This document shows positions 14,356 to 26,017 of a stretch of 64,000 nucleotides of DNA, piece by piece. The notes below the pieces were generated by a model. It had not been told where the DNA came from and did not search any database. It saw only the letters and a list, made by a program, of their open reading frames with translations. The stretch's first letter is position 1. Every line of letters begins with the position of its first letter. This stretch comes from Camarhynchus parvulus. Taxonomy: Eukaryota; Chordata; Aves; Passeriformes; Thraupidae. A program made the position numbers and the translations under genes. The stretch covers positions 15,233,820 to 15,297,819 of the forward strand of contig NC_044582.1 of assembly GCF_901933205.1 (NCBI RefSeq), read 5' to 3'.

Positions 14356-16095
14356 AGCTTTTTGTGCTCTTTCAATTAGATTTTCTCTTGATAGACTCTG
14401 CTATCTAGATTAGTAGAGCCTTCATGACGTCCCATGTAGAATGGTCCAGAGTTTTTACAGATCTGACCCCAAGTCCCTAAAGCTCTCCTGGTGTCTCACA
14501 GACAGTGATAGAGAGCAGAGAAACAGTTAGGAAATGTTACAGTCTAAAGACAATGGTCTGTGTGTCCTTCTCTGCTTGAAGAGAATACTCCCTGAAAGTA
14601 ATTTTGAAATTAAACAGCCTTTCAAGCATTTTGCAACCTGAAGAACCTCAGTACTGAATTAATGCTGAAGAACAGCTAAAAATGCCTTAAAATAAAAACT
14701 GCACTTAGCTCTTGAATTCAAGCCCTTAGGCAAATCTTCCACCAGCTTTACTCCTTGAATAGGAGCTGATAGGTCACACTGAGACCCACTTAAATCTCAG
14801 TAATGAACGTAAGCAGGGAAGGAGACCTGTCACAAAGACATCACCGCCTTGCAGTGATACCTCCAGGCACTCTTCAGCTTTCCTTTAATTCTGCCACAGG
14901 CAAGTTTATCTTTCAGCACTGGACCCACAGTAAGCAGATTTGTATTCCATCAACTTCCCCAGCTCTTAGTCTAGTCTGGATTTGACTGATGTATGATAAC
15001 AGCACTTATGTCTTCAGAGCACAGCACTACAGTCCAAATAAAGCTTTCCTACTGAGGAAGGCATTTCCACCTCTGCTGAACTGCCAGCTCTTTGGGCAGA
15101 GTTTGGTGGCATGGATGTTTCAAGCTGTTCAAGAGGAACCACCAGGCTACAACGTTTTTCTTCAGCAGCTTGGCTATATCTCCCCATTCTGTTTGGCCAC
15201 CAGACTCTCAAAGACACATCAGCTAAGTGGCAACAGCCAGTGCAACAAAAAACATCACAGTCTGGATGTGCACCTGCCAGAGGCAGCTTCCATGGACACT
15301 TCACTCATTTGGCTTCATTTTCTTCTGACTTTGACTCTTACAGTCTCAGAAGAGAAGAGTGACTGGATGGAAAACAAAGCAAAACAATTCATAGCAGTTC
15401 TTGGTGTGTCTTAGAACTGCTCTCTCCTCATCTGGAATGGGACAGAGAGAAGACTCGTAAATGCAAGGACAGGGAAATTCTGGCACCCAAAGCTGTAAGA
15501 GTCTTAGAAGCCTGAAGTGATATTTTCTGCTCATCTGTGCTGAGATGTGATTATTATGAGAATATCACATTCTCAGTTAGCTTTTATACTCTCTCAGCAC
15601 CTGATTTCTAAATGTTATTATAGCCTATCTTTCATTCACCTCATCTCTACACTGTCTTTGTCTGAGGCAGAAAAAATTATACTTTGCTTACACAAAAGCC
15701 TGTTCTTTTACTTGGCACAGAAAACAAGACAGAGGATAAGAGCCTGTTGGTTTTATTCAGCAAAACTCATCTCATCATTTGCTTCACTGTTGGATTATAA
15801 ACAGTATTCCAATCTACTCCCATAACTGAAACACCTTTTTATATCAATTTTTCTTTTTATTTTCATCAGACCACTTTGATTTGTTTACAACCCTAGCTCA
15901 TGTAACCTATGTCTATTTCTTTGATTTGAGCAGAATTGAATGCAGTTTTCAAAACAGTGGACCATTTTCCCTTACAGATGTTATATCCATTTAATCTGGG
16001 ACTTCCACCTTGCAGTGCTCTTTCCAACAGTGCCTTGTTACAGCCAGCACCAGCCTTGGGCAACAAAAACTGAAACAGCCAACTCTGAAATTATA
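14356..16095. other. Intergenic, no recognisable element
   Basis: This is unique sequence. The 141-codon frame at 14989-15414 has no recognisable domain and no supporting splice or promoter context, so I read it as a chance ORF. Confidence 0.6.
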
Positions 16096-16196
16096 CTCCA
16101 GGTATTCATACATTAGGCAAATTAAAATGCATGTTAGATTGTTTAATATTTTTGCTAGTCTATCCTCCAGGTATTCATATATTAGACAAATTAAAA
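16096..16196. repeat. 32-bp direct repeat, 69-bp period
   Basis: The segment 16096-16127, starting CTCCAGGTATTCATA, recurs at 16165-16196 with two substitutions. The intervening 37 bp is not repeated. It looks like a local duplication. Confidence 0.85.
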
Positions 16197-17477
16197 ACTC
16201 ACAGTGTTTGCTGGTTCATAGTGTTGCTTTGCAGCCCCACTGCTGACTTAAAAATATTTTTCCCCTCCATACTAATTTAATTTTTACTTTTGTGACTGCT
16301 CATTGCACATGATCTGTAAGATTCTGGAGTTAAAAATGTCCCTCAAAAGCTCTCAGAAATGTCACAATGGCTTTTCTCAACAATATCATCTCCACTCTGC
16401 ATCTAGCAGCAACCTACAAAAAATACTTACAGTGGGACCACAATACATCCCTTTTCCCAGCATGGAAAAAGGCTGCAAAGGAAAATAAGAGTGAAAAGAT
16501 TTCTTACAGTAAGTGCTGTTGAAGACCTGGTGGCAAAATTGGGAAGAGCAGCCTAAATCTGCTAGAATGGTTTAGCCCTAAAACTGAAACTGGTTTAGCA
16601 CAGAGTTTTCATTGATTTCTAATCCTCATGATCTTCCTTTAACATGTTCTTCAGACTACAGCAGCTCCACCTCTAAGCACTTTCTGTAGCTCTACCATTT
16701 GGAACCTTGATAATTGAAAAGGAGCCCCAAAAATCAACCTCACAGAAATGAGGGTAGGCCTGCTCTGTGTGTTGCTGTCTCCCTTCCACCTGCTGCCCTT
16801 CACACCCAACAGAATTTTACCAGAATAGCCATGAGAAAGTTGCTCTTCCCAAGTTGCTGTCAGACATGAAAGTCATCTTGTGTCTGAATAACTGAGGCAG
16901 TTATTATAACAGCCAGGCATTTCTGTACCCCCAGCAGCCCTGTTCAAACTGATCTAATTAGTCCCTTGCAATCAAAGGCAGTGGTTTGGGCAGAAGACTT
17001 GAAAAATAGGACTTCACAACTGGTAAAGTTCTTGGTCAGGATTATTATAATTTTTTTTCAAAGCAAACCCAAAGTTTGCATAATGAGGATTTCTGGGAAG
17101 AGTGGGTCTGTTACAGAAAAACCAGCTGTTCACCATTAATTTACTCCATCTTTCTCAGCCACTTTTTCAGACATCTGGAATCAGGATTTCTGAGCACATA
17201 CAAGCCTAGCATTAAGTTAAATGAAAATTGAGGAACTGACCTGAAAGCAAAGATTACCGGCCTTAACTTTCAATTTATCAGGACCTTGCCATGATTTAAA
17301 CACAGGCTGCTCTGCTGAAACACAGAGAGCTTCTACTTGCAGCTCTTGGTTTTCTTCTCTGCTCTACAATGCAGAAATGCTGTTGAAAACACCCTGCACA
17401 CCTCTGAGGAAACTTTCCTCAGCAGTTGGCACTGGAACACCCTCAGACACAGGGGAGCCCATCAAACACAACCTACA
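16197..17477. other. Intergenic, no recognisable element
   Basis: This is unique, AT-leaning sequence. I see no gene or repeat. Confidence 0.6.
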
Positions 17478-17665
17478 GAGAATCACAGAATCAGCAGGGT
17501 TGGAAGAGACCTCCACAATCATCAAGTCCAACCATTAACCTAACACTGCCAGACCCAGCACTAAACCATGTCCCTGAGTGTCACATCCACACGTTTTTTG
17601 GGCACTTCCAGGGCTGGTGATCCCAGCACTTCCCTGGCAGGCTGTTCCAATGTTTGCCCAGTGTA
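17478..17665 (-). mobile_element. CR1 LINE 3' end, reverse orientation
   Basis: It begins GAGAATCACAGAATCA (the inverted CR1 terminal repeat), then GGTTGGAAGAGACCTC, ATCATCAAGTCCAACCATTA, a CCATGTCCCTGAG block and GGCAGGCTGTTCCAATG. It is the same CR1 tail type as the copy at 14171 but better preserved. Confidence 0.94.
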
Positions 17666-20600
17666 AATGAACCAGCAATTCAGTTTCAAGCTTATGCAGC
17701 AGAGAGGCAAACCAGACTCCTAGCAGGAGGAAATTGGTATTAAAACCCTGTCTGGACAGCAGAAGATCCACATCTCACTCAAGACTTACATATAGAGTGA
17801 GTCTACACAATAGCTGTGCTGATCATTTCCTTAGGTTTTAGAGAAATTAACAACTTTAACTTTACAGACTTCATGGTTGCTTGATCTCACTACAGTAAAC
17901 AGCTCCATATTTTTCCTTTTCATGTTTTATCCTGAAGCAACAGAGCATTACATTAATTGACTTGTCTTATTAATTCAATAAGCTGCTTCCAAGATGAAAT
18001 GCTTAGCTATGCTTGCTTGTTTTTGGCACTTTTTGGTTGTTGGAAGAAAAGCTTTAAGGCTAGAATTGCTCTGATGTTTTCCACAGTTCACTGAATAATT
18101 TTATGCACTACTGAAGATTTGCCACATTTGGAATTACTGCAAACTGCTACTTTTTCATCATATTATAATTTAATTCACACTTTTAGTATGATAAGAAAAC
18201 ATTTAACGGTTTGCATATTTGAGAAGTATATTTGTTCTGCCAGAAAGTTGTGGTTAAGAATTCATTATGGGTCACTCATTTCTAGGATTTGTAATTTGGG
18301 CTTAAGATACATTTAGAAGATTAAAGATGACATGGAAGCCACCCCATTCAAATGAATTATATGCAAGAAATCCAGGGAGAAAAAATTGACCTTGCTGTAA
18401 ATATAGGGCAAAAATAATTTATTGCGAGCTTGAGTGAGGTTGAGAATTTTTTACTATTTCAGCAAGATATTGGAGGGGAGGTGAAACTATTTTAAGCTTT
18501 AAAAAACAAAACCCTGCCATTCCTTAAGGGGAAAATATTCATGTAACTATGTAGATTCTAAGATTTCAACTTCTTTAGGAAATATGAACTCTTGGTTTGC
18601 CTTTCAGTTGGTGAAAATGCTGATTTTTTTCCTTTTCTTTTTTTGGTCTTTACTGGGTGAAAATGAAATTTCTTTTTGATGTCCCTTAACCGCTCTGTGT
18701 CCTTTTGAGGGTCCTGTCACACCATGGGCTGTTGTAGGCATAAATATCTCTCTCCATTTTATTTCTTGGACTTGGAGTGGAACTCACAATGATGTCTCTA
18801 AGGTGAGGTCTCTGCATGGTAACTGTGAATATTCTCCCTCTGCTTCTCGCTGCCAGGGCCTGTGGGACCTCCACCCTCCCTGGTGGGAAGATGGACTGAG
18901 TGGGGGAGCCCCTTACAAAGCTCCTGGAGGAGGTGCCACAACAGGAGCCAGTCCCTGGAAAAACACTTCAGCTGTTCCTGCTCCTGGGGGTAGGAAGGCA
19001 TGGCTGAAAAAAAATGTCCTTTACACTCCTTCTCACCCCAGAGCCAGGTACAATCCCTGCTGCAGCAAACCCAACAAGGCTTTGAGTTAAAGACTTTGCT
19101 GGCAATGAGGTCCTGTTTTTAAATGAAGGTTATTGATCAAGTTTCTGGCCTTAAGAAAAGAAATCAAGACCTAATTTATGCGCAGAGTGACCTGTAGGTG
19201 TTTGCACAACGATTAATACCCACAGTTATGGTAATGCAGCTGGACACAAGGCAATTGATCTTTTCCTTGAAACTTTTTACCCTTACAGCCACTACCTCTA
19301 ACTCCTCATTATGTGTCCCCATACTCGTTGCATTTCAAAATTATCACACTAAGCAAAGCTCAATGCACTGTTTAAATGAGTAAGGAACATCTGGTGAGCT
19401 GAGACTACTGGGACTCCATGGACAGATAAAGTTGTAGCACTTTTCCTCTGTATATGGAAATGCATTGTAAATTAAATCTGCAAATTGTCTGAAAAGGCAC
19501 AGGTCGGAAGGGAGGTGGAGAAGCACCATCATTTGTGCCAAGGTCAAATTCCATGCAGCTGAGCTGAAAGGCAGTGTATTCTAATTCATTCAGTCACAAA
19601 GCTTTGTGCTGTTCACTCATTATTTTGTACCTTAGCAGTTTTCTAAAGGTGCTTGGGACATCCTACTTTGGCCATCACAAAATAAGTGCCAAATACACTA
19701 TAAAACTGACAAACCTCGTGACTATGAAAATATTTCTCTCCCAACCTTTTTTTTTCCTTCTTCTTTCATTTGCTCTAAAGAAATGTGGGATAAAACTGAT
19801 ATCCCAACCCAGAGGTGCTGAGGCTGAACCGCCGCCTGCTGATCTACCTTGGTTAAAAAAAATAAAAAAGGCAAAACAACAAGTTGTGCACTAGACCATC
19901 TGCCATGAAACATAAATGTCTTGTAATAGCAATAAGCCAAGAGCCATGAACCACTTAGCCTGAGGGAGAAGATGTTTCAGCAGGGTGAGCAGCAAGGAAA
20001 CCCTCAAAGAGACGGGTGCCGCTCCCGCACAGCTCCTGCTGCTGCCGTGCTGGGCCAGCTCTGCCCAGCCTGCAGAGTTCCTGCCCAGCCCTGAGCTCCT
20101 GCTGAGCCCCCTCCTCACCCCTGCATTCGTGCTGAGAGGTTCAGCCCTTGGGAAGATGGGAATAATTTTTGTCAGTGCTGCTCTGCCAGGAGAGGATGTG
20201 ACTGTGCCTGGGGATTGTCACTCCCTCCATGCCAGGACATCCCTGACCTGCTGCCACCGTTTGTGCTCATGTGTTGGTAGGCCTAAGCTCCCTGCAGGAA
20301 GCAAGGAGAGGGCACTACAGGCTGGTGGGACTTTGGTTTTGCTGATCAGAGCTTTTCCTGGAAGCTACAGATGTGCCAGTCTCTATTGTTCCTGCTTCTT
20401 TCCCATCCCACATGAGTGTTTGCAGGACCTTCATGTACATTTTGCTTTTTGTTCTTGCATCACAAAGGGGTAAAAGACACCTGGGAGAGCACAGCCTCCA
20501 CCTCTGGAAGAAATTTTACCCCTCTTTTCTCCTAAAAGCATCAAAATACCCTTTATTCCAAGTACACCTGTCAGGAATTCACTGGCACAGCTTCTAACCA

Positions 20601-22248
20601 CAGCCCCAAATGTGAAACCTGACATTAATATGAACCATTTCCAACTGTTTACCCTGGAACTAATAACAAAAGACAAGCAGTTTTCAACAAAAGGTAGGGT
20701 TAGCTCATGTCACAGCAGCTAAGGAGTATCATTTGAAAACCCCAAAGGGAGTATTTAAGAAAATGTCTTCCAAAAAAAAATCCCTGCTCCTTTTACCATC
20801 TCAGGAAGAAGCAGCAGGAACATCATGACACCTTTGCCTTGTCGGTGTAATAGTGGTACTGAGAGTATGGCAAGGCTGAGTGCTAATTGTTCATTGGGTG
20901 ATCAGGGATATTCCCAGGTGGCTGCAAAGGCAGGGCTTGAAAGGGGAAAAACAATTCTTTGGATTTCCCCTTTCAAGAAATCATTTAAGCAGAGGCATGA
21001 ATGAAAGGAGTGTCAGGTCTGAATCTGCAGATGGCTCCAACATCAGGGAACATTTATCTGAAAGCCAATAAAAATGTGACTGTCTCCTGCTTTCCCAGGC
21101 TGTATAACAGCACCTTGGTGAGTGTTTTCAGCCCAGACAGGTTGGTGCAGGAGGGCACATCTGCTGCTCAGCACAGCTGCCCCTGCTGCTTCCTGCAGCC
21201 CCACCAAGGCTTTGGTTCCATCACTCCTCTGACTGCCCCAGCCTCCTCCTCCCATCATCCCCACGAGGCTCAGTAATTTGGCTGATCCTTTTCTGGACCT
21301 GTCCACCCGTTCCCAGAGCTCCCACACCAGGATGTGCCAGCACCTCACTGTCCTGTGTGCACATGAATTCCCTTTAAAATTCAGCCTCATTCACAGGGTA
21401 CCCACAGCCCTGATTTTGGGGGACATGAACAGCCCCACACCACATTTATCTTCCACTCTCCTATTTGGTAACCCACACCCAGGTGCCCCTCAAACATCTT
21501 CCCTCAGAACCACAAGCTCCCAGCCCAACCCTTCCACTTGTGGCTGTATCTAGGGATGTATTATTTCTAAGTCAGTAGCCCAAAATCCATCTGAGGATTT
21601 GGCTTTGATCTCCCTCAAAAAAGCACTTCAACATCTGGTTTTACCTACCCAGCATGCAGGGCTGTGATATGGATGAACAAATCTTCCACTCCTTTGAGCA
21701 GGGCTCAGTGTGGCTGAGGAGAGGAGAGCAAAGGTGCCCCACATCTGGACAAAACACATCTGCTGCCTCTGGAAGGTCTGACACTCACTTGGCATCAGCT
21801 GAAGGCCACACAGGATGGTGGAGAATCATTCTTGGGGTTTTCATGTAAGAGATTGTCACAGCTGATGATAATCGATGCCCAAGGGCAAAGTGACTGGTAT
21901 TAACCTAGCTGCCCTCTCAATGCCATGAAAAATAATTCCATCCTTTGGATATTCCTAGAAGAAGGACAAAAAAAAGCCAGAAACAAAGTGCTTAAAAACC
22001 TGCATTTGTCAGACTGATCCTGTTTAATTAAACAGGAAATTGCAGGGCAATGAAATCAATCTTTACAAAGAAAAGCTGTTTCTCTGTTTACAGAAGAGAA
22101 ACTTGTGGTGATTTATCTTTGAGAATGTAATTGCCTAATGATTAATAGTGACCAGAGATAGGAGAAAATGAGAAACAGGAGTGACTTCTCTTGGTGTGTG
22201 AAGCATGGCAGAGTTATATGCCCCTGCCACAGGGAGCATTAAACAAGA
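17666..22248. other. Intergenic, no recognisable element
   Basis: This is unique sequence with a GC-richer patch at about 20010-20330 (not a clear CpG island) and another at 18850-19050. The 162-codon frame at 19985-20473 has no recognisable domain. AT-rich blocks near 17940-17990 and 22115-22145 contain TAATTA-like cores. Confidence 0.55.
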
Positions 22249-22723
22249 AAAAATTCCTGGTTTACACCAGGAACCTGCTATTCTTCTTCTACTTTCCTTT
22301 TTAGATACAGATAACATCTATATCAAAAGAAGAAAGTAGAACAAGAATAGCAGGTTCCTGGTATATAAATTTAATAAATTTTATATATTTTATATTAAAT
22401 ATAAATATTAAAAATAAATAAAAATATTTTTTATTAAAATTAATAATTTAAAATTCCTGGTTTACACCAGGAACCTGCTATTCTTCTTCTACTTTCCTTT
22501 TTAGATACAGATAACATCTATATCAAAAGAAGAAAGTAGAACAAGAATAGCAGGTTCCTGGTATATAAATTTAATAAATTTTATATATTTTATATTAAAT
22601 ATAAATATTAAAAATAAATAAAAATATTTTTATTAAAATTAATAATTTAAAATTTCTGGTTTATACCAGGAACCTGCTATTCTTCTTCTACTTTCTTCTT
22701 TTGATACAGATAACATCTATATC
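22249..22723. repeat. 200-bp tandem array (2.4 copies) of a nested palindromic unit
   Basis: The unit starting AAATTCCTGG occurs at 22251, 22451 and 22650, giving periods of 200 and 199 bp. Each unit starts with an 8-bp inverted repeat (TTCCTGGT-TTAC-ACCAGGAA, first copy 22254-22273). A 47-bp + 3-bp + 47-bp near-palindrome follows (first copy 22266-22362), with about 42 of 47 arm positions complementary by eye. An AT-only spacer of roughly 90 bp completes the unit. The third copy stops just after the palindrome centre, so it has a left arm only. The element resembles a foldback or MITE-like insertion that was then amplified in tandem. No transposase or clear target duplication is visible. Confidence 0.9.
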
Positions 22724-23851
22724 ACCACTGGAGAAATCCAGATATGCTACTGGATATTAGGAGATTTGGATTCAGGTTTTGTTTGGTTTTTTTTTCTTTT
22801 CTGCTCATGGTAATTCAAAATCAGATATTCATCTCCCTTCCCATCCCTTTCCTGCAACCTGCCATGGAAACCAGTGGGCTTCACAACTACATTGTGAACA
22901 CCACAATGAAGTGTCCCAAATACTCTGCAGTCCCATCCTTGGGGGTTTCATCCTGGTTCTGGATCCTGTCCTGGCTGCAAGACCCCTGAGGTAGAGGCAG
23001 GAGCTGAACCCAGATTAGTGCAGGGCCCCAGATGCTAAACACCACTTTCCAATCCAAAGAGTGTCTGCTCTCAGCCTCCCAAGAGATAAATAAAATTTGC
23101 TGGTCAGTAATGATGGCTTAGAAATGGGGCTTAGAAATCTGGGTTTCCCACACAGAATAACAGATACTGTGGCTGCAGAGTCCTGGCAGGACAGTAAGAC
23201 ATCCCTCACCTCCACAATTGCATTCAATAATTGATCAAAGTAATGCCCTCGAACTGAAATAGATGATGCCAGTACCTCTGCAGGGAAGGAAAAGCAATCA
23301 CCAGTGGTTTGTCAGAGGAGCAGCACACCCTGGGCTGCTGGGCATGGAGCAGGGCACCCCAGACAGCACAAGAGGGGTCTGCTCAGCCCTAATTCTGACT
23401 GAAAGCACACAGCCACTCTTGAGTGGGACTTGAGAGTTTGACAAGTCACGATTTAATTCTGGAGCACTTGATGATGGCATTAACAACATCCTCTGCAGCT
23501 CATGTATAGAAATTATACAGAATATAATATGGCTCTATATATATATTATACAGAATATCTATGGCTGTATGTACATACATAGCCATTATACAGAAATGCC
23601 ACTGCAGCCCAACCCAGAAGGGCCATCCATGCCATCTCTCTCACCTCACCAAGCAGATTTAACAAATTTAAACAATTTCTGTTCACTTGGAGCTGGTGAA
23701 GGTGAGGATAAGTCTCTAACATTTTACAGAACCATAACTTTTTGGTTGCCTATGAGGAAAGGCAGAGTTCTCACAAACCAGTTAAAAAGCCCTCAGCAGT
23801 GAAACCTCATGGTTTAAGAGAATGAGGATTGTTTATTATTAGTCTAATAGG
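22724..23851. other. Intergenic, TA-rich patch and otherwise unique
   Basis: TATA-rich repeats lie at about 23505-23590, containing a repeated TTATACAGAATAT motif and a near-palindrome around GTATGTACATAC. I recognise nothing else. Confidence 0.6.
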
Positions 23852-23925
23852 TGTATTATTACTCTAAAGTAATAATACATTTTTAATCAATAATACACTA
23901 TTAATTGTGTATTATTACTCTAAAG
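23852..23925. repeat. Perfect 12-bp inverted repeat plus 19-bp direct repeat
   Basis: TGTATTATTACT (23852-23863) and AGTAATAATACA (23868-23879) form a perfect hairpin with a CTAA loop. The segment GTGTATTATTACTCTAAAG at 23851-23869 recurs exactly at 23907-23925. It may be the remnant of a small palindromic insertion. Confidence 0.85.
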
Positions 23926-25347
23926 GTGGCTTTCACTGAGATGAAGGTTTGAAAGACCTGTAACACCTCTGAAAGTCATGTCTTCCACTTGGCCAGAGTG
24001 TAAGAGAACCAATTTTATGAGTGTTTCACTATTTTTCTGTTGTAGCTGAACCCAGGGAATTTTCTGCTTGTTTTCTCAGCTCAGTCAAGATTCATCTGCA
24101 CCTCTAGTGGGACAGTTCTGACCCTGATAGCTCATGCTCTCTCCCAGCAAAAGTGTTTTGCCAGCATTTCAGTGCCTTACACTAAAGCACCATGTTATTC
24201 TCTCAGCTACACAATTTTTCCCCATTTCCTTTAAATGACTCAAGGAAAATCTGCTCTCAGTGTCTTGCAGAAAAAGGAATCTGTCAGGCTTTAACCCATA
24301 ACCTTTCTCTGCTTTACTGACCTAAAATTCTCTTGCCTGTAAGGCAGACTCACATTTTAGAGCATCTATCTCCATAGTTTAGGGAAGGTCATAAAACATT
24401 GTCCAAGCACATCCACTCTCTTTTCCCATGGATCATTTACTGAATATCTAGAGGCAGCATCCCAGCTACCTGTTTGACAAGTGCTTTCATTCCTGTGCCT
24501 CCATGTGAACCCATCTAGATTAATATCCACAGACTGCAGTATAAATTCCCTGTTAAATACCAACCAGTGTAATTACTCCATCCTAAATACTCTCATTTCT
24601 TCCTCTGTAGGGTCCAAAAATATCCAGCACATGAGGATCTCACAGCCACCCTCACTGATCCCCTGCCACCACTTAATTGAATTATAACACCATAAATAAT
24701 CTGGAGGCTATCTCAGAGGCACCCCACACAATTTTCAGGGATGTTGCCTGGTGGGTGACCTATTTGGAGAGGTGCAGACAGATTTCTCAGGATTTTCTTC
24801 AAGCTGATTATCTCCATATTCCCTGATGGGCCTTTGTTGCAAAAGAATTACAAAAAAAAAAGTGCTATTTAATTTATTAACAGCTGGTCCCAAAACAAAT
24901 TCCCACGGTGGAGAAACGCTGAGCAGATAAAGCTAAACTTCTGGAACTGAGAATGTCAGGGCAGCAAAGTGTTTTAAGATGGGGATCTGAATTTTGCAGC
25001 TAAAGACCATCTTCAGGCAATTTGTGGATTATGCAGGGATACAAATGCATGAGGCACTTAGTGCCAAGTACCTCCTGGCACTCACAAACATAATCTGTGC
25101 AAAAAGAAGATTTCCACCACAAAGAGATGTTTTGTATAGGGCCAGAAACAAGGTTGCTTATTTGAATTAAACCTTCCAAGGGCATTAAGGCTAATCTACT
25201 GGCAGCAGTAGGTCTGCACTTCAGGTAGATGGAGTGCTTGTGCTGTATTGTAGCCCTGCATCCTCTCAGCACAAGGTATTCAGAAAATTGCTCTTCTCTT
25301 TGCTTGCCCAGCTGCTCCAGGGACACTGCCACACTTGTCAGACAATA
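23926..25347. other. Intergenic, no recognisable element
   Basis: This is unique sequence with no gene or repeat that I can name. Confidence 0.6.
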
Positions 25348-25480
25348 GATGTGCTATGGGAGCAGTTCACATCCCCACCACACACCCACGAGTGCTGCTG
25401 TGTTAAACAGAGCTCTGCAGAGCAGAGCTGCACAACAGCCCAACACACATCTCCTTTTGTTAGCAGCCTCTGCCAGGCTG
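25348..25480. repeat. Local duplication, copy A (133 bp)
   Basis: This segment recurs at 25886-26017 with only a few differences. Both copies contain the 12-bp perfect palindrome GCTCTGCAGAGC and begin GATGTGCTATGGGAGC. Confidence 0.93.
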
Positions 25481-25549
25481 CCCGTGACACCTCAGGGCTG
25501 TGGCTGACACACCTGAGGGATGGGTGCCACCTAAGGACCTGGATGAGCT

Positions 25550-25665
25550 CAGGAGAGGATCCATGTGAGCCTCATGAGGTTCAACAAGGCCAGGAGCAAG
25601 GTCCTGTGTGTCCCTACAGGCTGGGGGTGAAGGGGCTGGGAGCAGCCCTGCAATCATTTGTCTCT
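25550..25665 (+). mobile_element. CR1 LINE internal fragment (ORF2 region)
   Basis: The run GAGGTTCAACAAGGCCAGGA, then CAAGGTCCTGTG, CTACAGGCTGGGGG and GGGAGCAGCCCTG matches the part of avian CR1 upstream of its 3' UTR (the MRFNKAR-like coding segment). It is short and truncated at both ends. It sits between the two copies of the local duplication. Confidence 0.75.
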
Positions 25666-25885
25666 CTTCCAATGAGACCAACTCGAACCAAAATAAGAGA
25701 CCCTGTAACCTGAGTGCATTCACATGATCCAGTGTAACAAATCCACTGAGACCTTACACATCTGACGTGGTTACAGAGCAGGTTAGAACCCTTCCAGGCA
25801 CCGTGCTGCCTCTCAGGGACACTGTCCAGCACCAGCAGTGCTCTGTCTGCTTAGCCACACTCACTGCTGGGACAGCTCTGCCATG

Positions 25886-26017
25886 GATGTGCTATGGGAG
25901 CAGTTCACATCCCCACCACACACCCAGGAGTGCTGCTGTGTTAAACAGAGCTCTGCAGAGCAGAGCTGCACAGCACCCCAACACACATCTCCTTTGTTAG
26001 CAGCCTCTGCCAGCCTG
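25886..26017. repeat. Local duplication, copy B (132 bp)
   Basis: This is the second copy of the 25348-25480 segment, in the same orientation and 538 bp downstream. The differences I see are CAC-G to CAG-G, CAACAGCCC to CAGCACCCC, one T deleted in the TTTTG run, and a G to C near the end. Confidence 0.93.

Noticed and set aside
14989..15414. 141-codon open frame, + strand
   Set aside because: No family resemblance, no splice context, and - strand frames overlap it. I treat it as chance.
20010..20330. GC-rich stretch considered as a CpG island or promoter
   Set aside because: It is GC-rich but CpG-poor apart from a few sites near 20012-20050. No TATA or Inr arrangement and no downstream exon.
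22990..23045. MIR 3'-end-like text (GGCAGGAGCTGAACCCAGA)
   Set aside because: Too short and without the other MIR blocks. Not enough to call a SINE.
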